From Solanum dulcamara (Eukaryota; Streptophyta; Magnoliopsida; Solanales; Solanaceae), in NCBI RefSeq assembly GCF_947179165.1, contig NC_077240.1, positions 6,312,001 through 6,376,000 of the forward strand: a DNA stretch of 64,000 nucleotides. The letters run 5' to 3'. Positions 45,000-63,385 of the stretch are shown one piece after another; position 1 is the first letter of the stretch; every line of letters starts with the position of its first letter. A model generated the notes under the pieces. It was given only the letters and a program-made list of their open reading frames with translations. It made no database searches and was not told the origin of the DNA. Made by a program: the position numbers and the translations under genes.

Positions 45000-45647
45000 A
45001 TGGCATCCATAACAAATATCCAAGAAATATCCAAAAATGACATAGAAAAACAATCCAACATGGAAATAGAACAAAATCTTGAGGTTGAAATAGTTGATTA
45101 CTCAAAAAGAGCACAATGGCTTAGGGCAGCAGTATTAGGTGCAAACGATGGATTACTCTCAACATCATCTTTAATGATGGGAATAGGAGCAATTCATCAA
45201 GATTCAAAGTCCATGATCCTCACCGGAATGGCGGGGCTCGTGGCAGGAGCATGTAGCATGGCCATAGGTGAATTTGTGTCTGTTTATTCGCAATATGACA
45301 TAGAAATGTCACAAATTAAAAGAGAAAACGAGATAGAATCATTAGAAGAAAAGAAGAAGAAGTTACCTAGTCCGTTACAAGCAGCGGGTGCATCTGCTTT
45401 AGCATTTGCTATAGGTGCAACTGTGCCTTTATTAGGTGCTGTTTTTGTGAAGGATTATTATGTGAGGTTAGGGGTTGTGGTGGGTGCAGTTAGCTTAGCA
45501 CTTTTAGGGTTTGGAGGGTTAAGTGCATACTTAGGGAAAGCACCATTGGTTAAGTCTTCATTAAGAGTGTTGATTGGTGGATGGTTGGCTATGGGAATTA
45601 CTTTTGGATTGACTAAATTAGTTGGTGTTACTGGACTCTATGGTTAA
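45000..45647 (+). CDS. Vacuolar iron transporter-like protein (VTL, nodulin-21-like)
   Basis: Intronless gene of 215 residues in the CCC1/VIT family, which moves ferrous iron (and manganese) into the vacuole. About five membrane segments at 40-64, 73-97, 125-150, 155-178 and 187-212. Conserved motifs are LGANDGLLSTSSLMMGIGA (47-64) and GACSMAIGEFVSVYSQYDIE (83-102). The loop between segments 2 and 3 (residues 98-124) is short, without the long Glu/Met-rich metal-binding domain of true VIT1, which places it with the VTL/nodulin-21-like group. The start AACAATGGC is in good context and follows a TATA box; upstream frame extension would run through the promoter. VTL genes in Arabidopsis respond to iron status, but no such element was identified here. 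Confidence 0.93.
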   Translation: MASITNIQEISKNDIEKQSNMEIEQNLEVEIVDYSKRAQWLRAAVLGANDGLLSTSSLMMGIGAIHQDSKSMILTGMAGLVAGACSMAIGEFVSVYSQYDIEMSQIKRENEIESLEEKKKKLPSPLQAAGASALAFAIGATVPLLGAVFVKDYYVRLGVVVGAVSLALLGFGGLSAYLGKAPLVKSSLRVLIGGWLAMGITFGLTKLVGVTGLYG

Positions 45648-48600
45648 TTAAATTAAAATATATATATGAGACTTTCATATATAAATTACTTTTACATTGA
45701 AATAAATTAAAGGCCATGTCCCAGTACGTGCCTTGTTATAATGATTACATGTATCTTTGAGTGGGGATTTTTAGTTAATTTGATAATGTAATGAAAGAAT
45801 CCGTTTGTTGTGCTTTTTTTTCCCCATAGTGCTAGTGTTGCAATCTGTCTTTAGATTCTGCCAATCCCTTCCTTTTATTTACTTTTTTTTATAAAGTAAA
45901 AAAAATAAAAATAGTGTCAATCGGGACAATTTGACTTGACTTTTTGTCACTATTGAAATTTGAAGGTATAGTACGATTTTACTCACTTTATTATAATTTC
46001 TAAATTACTTCAACTGACCAATTCCCTTCCTTTTTATTACCAATTTAGGACGATTTCAACAATTTTTATTTTATTTTTGGTTTTAATTATTGTGTCAAAA
46101 ATAGCGAAAAGACTCTCTCGTTTTTTTTTCCTCTTCCATAAAAAGAGAAACAAAAAATTCAAATGGTCTAAGATCCAAGAAAGGAAAAGACAATATTAGT
46201 AATAAAAAAAATTGTCAGCATGAATTTAGACTCTCTTTTTTTTCTGGATAAAATTTGATGAGTCCACGGTGAACTCATATGTTACATGCTAGATCTGCCT
46301 TTACTGCACACGAGGTCGTTTGGGATCAATAATAGAGCAAAAAATTTGCATGCAGTTAATTTGGTTCTTGTATGGGGAAAATTTATGCTTGGCAAACGGA
46401 CGAATCAATCAAACTACGACATGTGCATGGTTAAAACTGAATCAGAGAGCCGCTCATCATTCTTACTTCAACTCGATTAGGAAAATCTTAGGGGTCGTCG
46501 CCTCAACATGACTTGGACCGGTGTTACCTCGATCAAACAAACCTAATTATTTTTTGGGACTTATTTTAAGCACAAAATGACTTTAAATTAACAGTCAAAT
46601 ACTCAAAAAAAATTAAAAACAGCTTAGAAGTAATTTATAAATCAATTCAAATGGGATCTTAATTGGGTGTAAGATTGACGTTTTGATATATAAAAGAGCC
46701 CTCTCAAAAGAAGAGTAGGCATGGACAACTTTCTCTAAAAATATTACTAGTTTAATTTTTTTAGGGTTAATTTATGAAAAATACTGACTTTTGACCTTCT
46801 CCAAATCTCTTCTATTTTTCTTTTCCTTTGACCAATTTACATTCTTGTATTTCATTCCTAATTTGTTGGTTTAGCCAGAAGAAGATGAGTTTAATCGACC
46901 TTAACACGTTTTTTCCACTAAACAGTTCTCATCTTTATTAAAACTGCGTTTATTGTAATGAAGATTCTCTATAACAATTTTATGCATTAATTTCACAGTT
47001 AAATAGGTTTCTTGTAAACGTAGTATTGAAAAAAGATATTTTCTGGCATAGACTATCATGTTTTGACATTAGGCATTTCACATATTTGCATATTTGGATC
47101 ATCACTAAGGTGTTTTTGCCTATTATATTGAAGTGAATTGAACAGAAAAATCTTGATTTATTGTTATTGGCTAGACAATGAAGGAAAGAAAAGAATGGTT
47201 ACGTCACTCAAACAAATTGCTAAAAGAGGGGGAAGCAATAGAAAACCAATAATTTGCTACTTAAAAGCTAAAATGGTTAATTAGGTATGTCTCAAACAAA
47301 TTACTCCGTAAAATAATATTAAAAGACATCAGAGTGATAATATTGCAGTTTGAGTGCATGTCAAAATCAACGTCTAAATATTATTTTATTGGACTAGATA
47401 TTTCTTCAAAATGAAGAAATATATAAAAAGGCGTTGAGTCACGATGGATGTTATCCGACACTACTTCGTCAAAATTTTAATATATATAATCTAGGAAAAA
47501 AATAGAATGTGTTTATATATTACAAAATGGCACCACTTTAGCACAAAGTGCTCCATCATTTGTTGGCTAAGCGCCGTTCTATATGGTAGAACGTACATCC
47601 TAAAAGAGGTAGAAAGATTATTTTGAATGAACCCTCATTCTTTAAATCTAATTACAAACCAATCAAATAAAGATTCCCTTTTCATACGCCTTGGATATTA
47701 AAGTACTTAGAGGCAAGTTTGAACTATATTAGTCAAGCTAAATCTAAAATCCTAACGTTCAGAAAATTATTTATTCTTTTCTCTAATTTAAATTGTTCAT
47801 TTTTTCCTCTTTACGTAAATGCGCTATTTGTTAAGAATATGGGTAAAATCTGCGTACACTATTTTTTGTTCCAGATCTTACTTGAATGGAAATGTACTTT
47901 TGGAGAGGATTGGATGATTAGACACGCAACATGAAAGCATTAATGTAAAGAAATTAACAACTGAAAATATATCATCTCTAAAGATGATTTTAATTAATAT
48001 TGAATACATTATATCAAATTGATACTGGATATATACATTGAATGAAATTGATATTGAATACATATACATTAAAATCTTGATGCAAACAAATACATGAAAT
48101 TATAAAATACATATACGTTGTGAAAACACATATATAATGAAGTCACTGTGAATTACAAATATCGTGATTTTGATTTTTTAAAGTCATATAAGTCATAAAA
48201 AAAAATTAAAAACTTTAATTTTTGAATTTATTATTTAATAGTAATAAAATAAAATAAATCAAGTTTAAATCTTGAAAAAAGTAACATAAATAAAAATTTC
48301 TTCACTATGAAACAACAAATCGGATTCATATTAATTGAAAATCTGCATAACTAGTATACACAAGATCTTCATAAATCGTTATAGATGTGATTTCTCCTTG
48401 TTTAATATGTTTCACTCTCACAAGATCTTAAACAATTGAAAATACAACGCTTTTAATGCACATGTGTATGAAATACCCTAATCAAGCAAATAAGATAAAT
48501 GTATTCAGAATTAACCTCAAACAACTTATGTAATTATTGAAATTAGTTTCATTATTCGAGTAATTAGCACCAAAAGAATAAAGTGATGATGAGAAACTTT

Positions 48601-49400
48601 ATAATAATTGACGATAAGTTTTGATGATATGATGGATGTTAATTCCAACTAGTTGAGACTTGAGACTGATATATGGCCTACTTGTGATTTTGGTAAAGTG
48701 TTTTTTTTTAAGGTTTCAAATGAATAGGTTGAACAAAATTTAGGTGGGTCAAATGAATTGAGTTAATATGTGATTAAATTATTGACCCGTTTATAAGTTA
48801 TTTAAATTGAAATGAATTGAACTAAAATGGACTAAAAAGCAGGTCATGACTCAATTCGGCCTATTTTTTATAAATTTTTAATTTCTTTATTTGTTTTGTT
48901 ATCTATTTTCAGTACATAATAAAAGTAATTTTTTTTACTATGATTATTAATAACATGTCAAATACAAAAATGACTTTGAAAATATTTTGACAAGCCCATT
49001 AAAATGAATTTGACTAAACTAATATACAGGCGAGTGGTCAATTATCAAATCCAAACTTGGATTGGTCATACTTTTATGGGGTAATTTTGTAACCTTCTCC
49101 CAATATTTGTAAAAATTACATAAATGTCATAGTGTTAATATATAATTACATTCTATCCTATTTTTTTTCAACTACAAAAGTCCCTTAAATTTATAGGATT
49201 TCGATTACATCAGGATACCTGCGGATAAATAACTCACGGATTGTGAATGATACATTACTTAATGATAGGGATGTATTCGAGAGGGGAGGGATTATTCGAG
49301 AGAGGATAATGATGTATTCAAAAAGGAATTTTTGTAATTTTTTTTAATGGTAGGAAATTGTAGAAATTATAATAGAATAAGATGTGTATTTAGGTTATTT

Positions 49401-49404
<4 letters not shown>
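45648..49404. other. AT-rich spacer, no gene seen
   Basis: Contains the VTL 3' UTR and then about 3.7 kb of AT-rich DNA. Around 47990-48070 a word like GATATTGAATACAT recurs several times. GGGTAAAATCTGCGTACACTAT near 47839 resembles a fragment of the RTE/SINE tail. No frame is supported. Confidence 0.5.

Positions 49405-49434
<30 letters not shown>
49405..49434. repeat. (AT)15 microsatellite
   Basis: Thirty bases of uninterrupted AT dinucleotides, a likely polymorphic marker. Confidence 0.95.
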
Positions 49435-49437
<3 letters not shown>

Positions 49438-49630
49438 AAGTAAGGAAAGCTTGATAATGGTAACATTGACTTGGGCTAGAAGTTCAACAGTATGAATCTA
49501 AATTTTGATAGACTTGGCTTGGACAATTAAAATAGGGAAAAATTATCAAATTACACACCTTATATTTCTATATTTTTAATTATTTCCTACCATTTGTAAA
49601 AATTTTAAAAATCCCTCTTCTGATACATAG

Positions 49631-49881
49631 GAATGATGCTGATACATCGTGATTTGATACATTAAGTCATTTTCATGATACATCTCTAGTTGATACAAAC
49701 CAAACACAAAATGTATCAGTAAAACATAAGTTTTACTACTATTTTTATTATGTTCATGATATATTAAGTGTTATAAGCTGATTCATAAGTTTTATTGATA
49801 TTACAATGTTTGGTTTGTATCAACTAGCGATGTATCATGAAAATGACTTATGTACCAAATCGCGATGTATCAGCGTCATTC
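49631..49881. repeat. Long inverted repeat (fold-back element)
   Basis: Arms 49631-49705 and 49808-49881 (about 75 bp) are complementary with few mismatches. The left arm includes GCTGATACATCG, AAGTCATTTTCATGATACAT and TTGATACAAACCAAAC; the right carries their complements. The spacer is about 100 bp. The flanks do not reveal a clear target duplication. It resembles a fold-back MITE and would form a hairpin if transcribed. Confidence 0.85.
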
Positions 49882-50452
49882 GTATATATTAGAAATCTGG
49901 AAAAAAAATGGAATTCGGATAATTATCAAAAAAATTGGAAAAAATTATAATTGAACTTTTTTATTATGAAATTTAAGTAAAATACCCTTAAAATAGCCCT
50001 CATGCAACCCTTTTTTTTCTTTTGAGTTTTTTTATATCTACATAGTATTTGCATCATTTTGGGGTGTTATCAATCATGGTATAGATATGTTAATGTAAAA
50101 GTATTAGGCACATACTTCTAGGAGAGACCAAGGTAGGTAGTGGGCGTCTTGATATAAATTGATTAGTATTTACTAAATAATAATATTTGAAGTTAAAGCA
50201 AGAGAAAAGTATTTATAAATTAATATTATTCTTCTATTTAGATCTGAGACCGGAATGGTTTAGTTGGTTTAATTTGAGGGAAGTTCTGGTGTTGTTGATT
50301 AAAGGGAAGCAGCAGTGAATAGTGATATACAATTTTTTGGTAGTTGGTATTATCGCGATTCCTGATTAGAAAAAACGTAAAATTATTAGAGTAGTGAAAT
50401 TCTGAAACTCAGAATTTGTGTAAAGTGACAATTTAATGTTGCTATACTTGAG

Positions 50453-50569
50453 TCAAAGTTTTTTGAAAAAAATCTTTCTATCAACCTCAAGTAGTCGTAA
50501 GATCTACGTAAAATATATCTTCTCCATAACCGACTTATGGGATTACATTGGGTATGTTATTGTTGTTGT
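50453..50569 (+). mobile_element. Decayed RTE-LINE/SINE 3' tail
   Basis: Diverged copy of the tail of the LINE at 12019-14149. GATCTACGTAAAATATATCT corresponds to GTCTGCGTACACTCTACCCT, followed by GGGATTACATTGGGTATG and a TTG tract (ATTGTTGTTG). Tail-only copies can be short LINE truncations or part of a TS-type SINE; the body upstream is too decayed to decide. Confidence 0.65.
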
Positions 50570-50574
50570 ATATT

Positions 50575-52270
50575 AATTTTTTCATATATATAGGTCAATC
50601 AATCAAACTACGCAATAATATCCTCTTTTGATATTAGTTTTAGTGTAATACTTTGTGTTTCATATTTTAGAATTTGATGGAATTTTTAAAATATTTATGA
50701 TTAAATCTTTTTTCACTGTATTCATCAAATCTAATAAACATAAATTGTTAAAAAATTGTCGAAGAATAAAAATATTAACTTTTGACTAAAAAATCAAAAT
50801 TATTTAGTGCATATTTAAGAAACTATTTTGAACCAATCCTCAAAATGAAACAAAATTGTTCAGTGCACTTAGTAAATCGCATTTACCAAATGCATTTTAT
50901 GTGTAAACTTCTCGGGTGAAATTTCCAAAGTTGAATGGCATTTATTTCCTACTAATATATTGTCCCCTTTTTTTGAATGATATTTTTTCTTTATCCCCAC
51001 TTTTCTCTTCCTTGATTTATTAGTCCTTAGTTTCAACTTCTTCTTAAAAATATATATATACACCGTAATTAGTACTACTTTAATATACAAAGAAACACTA
51101 TGTCATATTCTATAATTATATATTATATGTAATATATAATATATAAGGGAATGTCCTAGAACATTTCTTTTTAAAATTTCCAAAATGTATGATCATAACT
51201 TGTACAATATATTGTTGGCTTATAATTAAAATTTGATTGTATACCTATAAAACATGATTTAAAATTTGATGATTTAAAAGTATTGTCATGTAAATATACA
51301 CCAGTATAAGATAGTTGATGTTGTGCACACGCCTATTAATACTATGATAAATATTAAAAATTCTTGCATTGTTAATATCGTGATTTACCATGTACTTCAT
51401 CCATTTACTTTTATTTGTTCACTTTGAATTTTATATGTCCTTAAAAAATAATAATTAATGTGTGTATTTACCACAATTACCCAAATTAACTATTGTATAA
51501 TCTTAAATCTTGAGAAATAATTTGAGGAATAAGTAATTAATTAAGGATAAACCATGAATAACAATATGTTTTTTTTAATCTTGATATGCAAAAGTGACAA
51601 GTAAATACGAAAATCTATTTTAAATATAATTAACAAGCAAAAGTAAATGGAAAAAGCATTAGTTATACATATTGAAAAAGCATATCAAATTAGATCTTCA
51701 TCCAAATGTTTAGGTAGGAAATTCACTATTGATGAAGTATACATTCTCAATAGTTCACTCATCATCATATCTTCATCAAAAAGCATATCATACTACTAAA
51801 GAAAAAAAGAGTGTACACATATTGTCAGAAATTAGTCTAAGGTGTGTTTCTATAATTTTTAAGTGATATTCCAGCTTAATATAAAAAGTTAATGCATGTA
51901 ATTTTTTTTTTTAATGCATGGTATCACCTGAGCATGCGCACTCACACATTCTATTCTTCCATTTTGACATATCTACGTACATACGATACACATATACTAT
52001 ACACTCACATGCACATTATATCTATTTAGCAATTCTTGATTTTTTTTTATACAACAAAGGAGTATACACAAGATTTTGATTCACCATTGCATAAACAATG
52101 GATTCAGCAAGGCTTAGTATTTAAAGGGGAGCGACAGTGATAATACAATTGTTTGATGATATTTGGTATTTAGTAAATTACCAAATGCATTTTATATGTG
52201 AAGTTTTTGGTGAGAGAGGAGATTGCTTTCCCACATACCTCGATATTTATCCTAGAGTATCAAGAAAGAT
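50575..52270. other. AT-rich spacer, no gene seen
   Basis: No frame is supported. TTACCAAATGCATTTTAT occurs near 50883 and again near 52180, suggesting that parts of one older repeat are scattered here. Confidence 0.45.
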
Positions 52271-52271
52271 G

Positions 52272-52436
52272 GGATTCTTCACATGATTAGCTACGAGAGG
52301 GGTGATTTTGGCAACAGAGAATTTTAGGAAGAGAAAAACTATTTGTATTAGTTGGCGCTTCATGTGCAAAGAATCAAGGGAAGACATAAATCACCTACTC
52401 TTACATTGCCGGCTTCGTTATGGGGCAGAGACAAAT
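52272..52436 (+). pseudogene. L1-type LINE zinc-binding (zf-RVT) domain relic
   Basis: One frame reads GFFT-stop-LATRGVILATENFRKRK, then ICISWRFMCKESREDINHLL and LHC. This matches the zf-RVT domain at the end of plant LINE reverse transcriptases, whose pattern is AFFxWxA...NLxxR...C..C...E...HLxxHC. An in-frame TGA replaces the tryptophan. No reverse transcriptase motifs remain on either side. Confidence 0.65.
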
Positions 52437-52439
52437 CTA

Positions 52440-54660
52440 GAACAAGTTTTGTTGTGAACTAAATTCATTTTTTTTAATTCAACCTACGTATGTATGCATA
52501 AAAAAATGTATTACATATAATAAGATTATAGAGCTGATGACATGGTTTGGTTTTTGGATAGTGCTGAGAACTGTGAAAGAAATCAATTTTTAAAACTCGT
52601 AAAAACCGATTTTCGAACTTCATAAACGAACAAGTAATTGAAATATTCTTCAAATATTTAAAAATTATCTATGGATAAACGGGTAGTTGGGGTTTTATGT
52701 ATTTAAATTTTAGCTCTTTTTTCACACAATGCTATATGAAATTAGACTTTCTGGATTACTAAGGTCCCTAAACTACGAAAATTAATTAGTTGCATGGTCT
52801 CCACCTCCCAATTACCTATCAATCTATCTAAACTCGGTGTTAAACAATACCCTTTTCATTTTAATTTATTTATATTAATTTGATTTGACACAGAATTTAA
52901 AAAAATAAAGAATTTTTTTATTCTTATAATTTTAAACTACAGATATGTATAACATATCTATATCATTTGAATTTTGTGGTTTTAAATATGTCATGCATAA
53001 ATAATTTATTAGAGTTGGAAAAAAGAAACGTGATTATATTCAACATTGGTCTTACTTCCAAATTCAACATTTATTTTCGGATTAAAAAAAAAAGAGAGGA
53101 GGAAATCCATTCAACCTTAGTTCAATACTTGGATCACCAAAGTTTTACTAATTCTAAACTTTGACTCTATATATAAAATACTAAACACACATGTAATCTT
53201 CAGTACGATTAATTTAAGACCTGTTTGGTCATAAATTTTGGAAGCACTTTTTGAGATTAATTTATTTATTTATTGGAAAAATTTGCATGGCCGTAGAATT
53301 TATCTGGGTTTTGTGAGATTTTGAAAATCAAATCCCAAATTTACTAAAAACTTATTTTAGACCAAAATATAGCTATAAATTTCTTTTTAAATTTTATAAG
53401 TATCCCAACCTTTTATATTTTTATATAAAAAAGAAAAACTCACCTATTTAGTTCCTTTTCATGAGAAGTATACCAACAACATCATATATTTTTTAGTTTG
53501 TATAGCAACAAAAAAATAAAATAAAATTCTAGACCATTATAGCAACGCATTAAATATGAAATTTACAGCAAAAAGCCTCACATTAAAAGTAAAATGTTTC
53601 ATAATAAAGGCAATTTCATATTCCAAAAAAACACTTGTTCTAAAGGAAAACATCTTTTACCAGAAAAATAATATATTCTTAGGCGTCGTTTGACCCCAAA
53701 TATTTTTTGGAAAAAAACTTTAAAAAACTTGGAAACTAGTGTTTGGCCATATAATTTGTTATTACTTGACAAATATATTTGGCAAACATCCCAAGTTCTC
53801 AAGTTTTAGAAAAAAACTAGAACTTGGAAACTTTGAAAGTTTTTAAAATTTAAAAATTATCCCAAATTTTTATATTATATAAAAACATCCATCATTTATT
53901 AATTCCAGCTAATATTTATCTACAACTTACATTATCAATATAGTCAACCAACACCATTAAATAACATTTAAAATTAAACGCTAGCTTAAAATTCAAAATT
54001 GAGATTTTTAATATAAAAGGCGAAAAATTTCATCGATCCCACTAGACTTAATTTAGGAATGTGCCAAGACAAGTTTTGATAAGAAGAAATGGTGGGCCGG
54101 CCAGGTAGACCAACCCACCGGCCTACGTTTAGAACCAAATAAGATTGACGTGGAAATTATTAAAACCACCTCAATATTCCACACTGGATGTCCACATTTT
54201 TTGGTTGGATTCTCTATTTCCTTTTCTAGGAAAGAAAAAGTTTTGCTTTCAAACTTTTACATATTTTATTTATATATGTATGCAAACTTAATTAATTACT
54301 CTCATTAATTTGAAAATTAAACTTTGGCAACATCATTTTTGAGGATGATTTATCAATTTTATAGACTTTACTAACACCCCCACATGTAAATAATTATGAA
54401 AAATTATGCCCAGTCAACAAAAACTGCAATAATCGTAATTTAATCTCTTCCTAATTTTCGTGTAGGAACAAAGAGAAACAGAATTAAGCAGCCTAAATAT
54501 AGTTTTATAGTGTGGTCAACTAAATTACAATATGGTATACTCTATAATTTACAAGAGAAATAAGAGAGAAAAACAAATAAACTGAATTAAGCAGCCTAAA
54601 CATGTATAGTTCATAGTTTGGTCAAAAAAAATAACATTGTGGTCTGTGGATGTACTCTAA
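52440..54660. other. AT-rich spacer, no gene seen
   Basis: No frame is supported. Words such as GGCGTCGTTTGACC and TGTTTGGCCATA at 53680-53760 are typical of a widespread plant MITE family, but I could not define its ends. Confidence 0.4.
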
Positions 54661-54664
54661 TACA

Positions 54665-54677
54665 CCCCCCCCCCCCC
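54665..54677. repeat. Homopolymer C13 tract
   Basis: Thirteen consecutive C residues in otherwise AT-rich DNA, followed by GTCTCTCTAATTAATTTCCC. It looks like a MITE terminus (CTCCCTCCGTCTCT) in which the C run has expanded. Confidence 0.9.
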
Positions 54678-55345
54678 GTCTCTCTAATTAATTTCCCAAG
54701 TTAACAATGATTTTAGCTCAAAAATGTTTATCCCAAAATGATTACCAGAATTTCAATATTCAATTTTTAACCATACCCTTAATATTAGAAAAGAATAAAC
54801 AATATATAAGAAACATATGGTCAATCTATTTTTATTACCTCCTTTGTCCTAAAATACTTGTTATATTTAAGAACCGGTTGCTTGCCGTAGCAGAGTGGTT
54901 TGGCCATGCTGCTATTCGCCGTAGAAACGCTCAAGAGATTCGTACTTGAACGTCAAGATTTCTATCCAATTCATGCGGCAAATGTTTGTGGTGGAAAAAG
55001 TCAACAATAAAAAAAATAGAAAATAAAAAATTAGCTGGAAGAAGTTCATATCAAGATTGAAGAACTCAGTTTGATAGAACCAGGGTTAGCTAAAGACGAT
55101 CCTTTATCCTCAAAGAATTAATTTCATAGCCTAGTTACATAGCAGGATCAGAGACTTTTGATGGAGAAAGTATCACAACTATGAAATCTGCTGTTCTGAT
55201 CGATGTTCTGCTACTCGCTCTTGATGGTGTAATTATAGGAGGTGTTGTAGCTTTAAACTCTTTTTTAGAGATGTCAGCAAAAGTCTCATCTGGATAGTTG
55301 GTTCAGTAACCTTTCGAGAACTCAGATTGACGGGTAGTGAGATAT

Positions 55346-55412
55346 GAGCTCATGTAGCACATGCTGGATTAATCGTATTCTAAACCAAATCAGAGAACCT
55401 ATTTGAAGTAGC
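55346..55412 (+). pseudogene. Short plastid psbC-like patch (NUPT)
   Basis: One frame reads [11 protein letters not shown], then stop, then ENLFEVA. This matches the CP43 (psbC) segment around [22 protein letters not shown] except for a degenerate stretch between the two blocks. The nucleotide match to the plastid gene is from memory. Flanking sequence from about 54880 is also less AT-rich and may belong to the same decayed insert. Confidence 0.4.
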
Positions 55413-55868
55413 ATGTGTGTAATTGTGATGATGAGAATAAAGTACTTTCCAGGAGTACTATATAAACTTTGACCTATATTTTAAAAGATATTTTTCCTTT
55501 TATATTACTATATGAGAAGAATTGAAAGTTATATTGAATATTTATCAGATAATTCTTGAATATATATTAAAGTGATCTAATTAAATGTAACCCTCAAGAT
55601 TAGTCGAATCGATTATAAAAAGGAAAATATAACAATTATTTTGTGATAATAAAAATAAATAAAATAAATATATTTAATGTTTATTATTTTTTGAATGGAC
55701 TTTAAAAAAAGTTAAAATTAATTTAAAAAATAGGATGGAGGGAGAAAAAGGACAGAAAGAGAGATGAGATGATTCTTTTGCCTGACTTTTTGTTAGCAGC
55801 CAAAAACATGCCACACTTTTATTTCATTTGGATTTCAATTTCATTTCATTCATACTCTTTCCCACCGC

Positions 55869-55877
55869 TTTAAATAC
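55869..55877 (+). promoter_or_regulatory. Putative TATA box of the actin gene
   Basis: TTTAAATAC lies upstream of a CT-rich leader. The leader would end at the donor at 55962. Confidence 0.4.
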
Positions 55878-55961
55878 ACAAAACCGCAATTTTTTCTTCC
55901 TTCATTTTCAAGAACGCTTAAACCCTCCTCCTCCTTCTCTCTTACTTCTCCATAATCACTG

Positions 55962-56525
55962 GTACGTTCATTTTTTTGGGTTCTTCACAATTTTCTCTCT
56001 GTTAATCTCATTTCTCTCTCTCTCTCTCCTTTTTTCTTTATTACTAGTACTTGTTCTATGCCCAGAATTCCCTTTTCTTTATTTCTTGGTCCTTTTCTTT
56101 CCTTTTACTTTTCTGGGTATCTATAACTTGTTGATTGGTATGTTTACAAGTTAAATTTTAGAGGAGATACTGATCTGTAATTCAATTTGTAATACCAAGT
56201 AGACAGTTTTGTTGTTTGGGTTATCTTTATGAATGAAAGTTACTGCTCAATCTATTTTGAATGTTCTTGCTCCCGGAACAGCGTAGTTCTTAATTGATCA
56301 TGATATTCCAGAAAATTAAAGATTTTAGGATGCCCAACGTTGTTTCTTGATAATTCTTGAGTGTATATCAGGCCCTTAGTTCTTTCTCTGTTTTCTTTTC
56401 CTTGTGTGTCTTCTTATTTTATAAATATAGTACATGCATGGCCTGTCTCTTACTTGCAAATATATGTCAATCATTCTTTGTTACATCTAGCTTGATATTT
56501 TTCACTAATTCCACCTTTTTTCTAG
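55962..56525 (+). other. 5' leader intron of the actin gene
   Basis: Donor ACTG|GTACGT and acceptor TTTTTCTAG|GTTTTAAAAG bracket 564 bp ending ten bases before the ATG. Plant actin genes typically carry such a leader intron, which often enhances expression. A (CT)n tract lies near 56012-56027. Confidence 0.7.
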
Positions 56526-56535
56526 GTTTTAAAAG

Positions 56536-63100
<6,565 letters not shown>

Positions 63101-63216
63101 GAGCCGAGGGTCATTTGAAAACAATTTCTCTACCTCCACGAGGTAGGGGAAAGATCTGGTACACTCTACCTCCCCAAACCCCACCTGTGGGATTACACTG
63201 AGTATGTTGTTGTTGT
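63101..63216 (+). mobile_element. RTE-LINE/TS-SINE type 3' tail
   Basis: GAGCCGAGGGTCATTTGAAA, CTACCTCCACGAGGTAGGGG, then TACACTCTACCTCCCCAAAC and a GTTGTTGTTG tail. It aligns with the 3' UTR end of the LINE at about 14022-14149. Only the tail is present, 170 bp upstream of the trihelix start codon, probably in its 5' UTR intron. Confidence 0.8.
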
Positions 63217-63385
63217 ACTTTATTAATGGAGAGTGATGATTCATATAGCCAACCCCAACTTACTTGAGATTGAGGTGTAGTTGTTTACTTTAGTATGTTT
63301 CTGCTCTATTAATGTGAAACATAGATTCATCGCCTTGCTTTTTATGACTCCAGGATTAATTGGACATCTCTATTTGTTCAGGTCA

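Noticed and set aside
54885..54955. tRNA-like A box (TAGCAGAGTGG) suggesting a tRNA or SINE head
   Set aside because: There is no B box (GGTTCGANTCC) at the right distance and no pairing acceptor arm.
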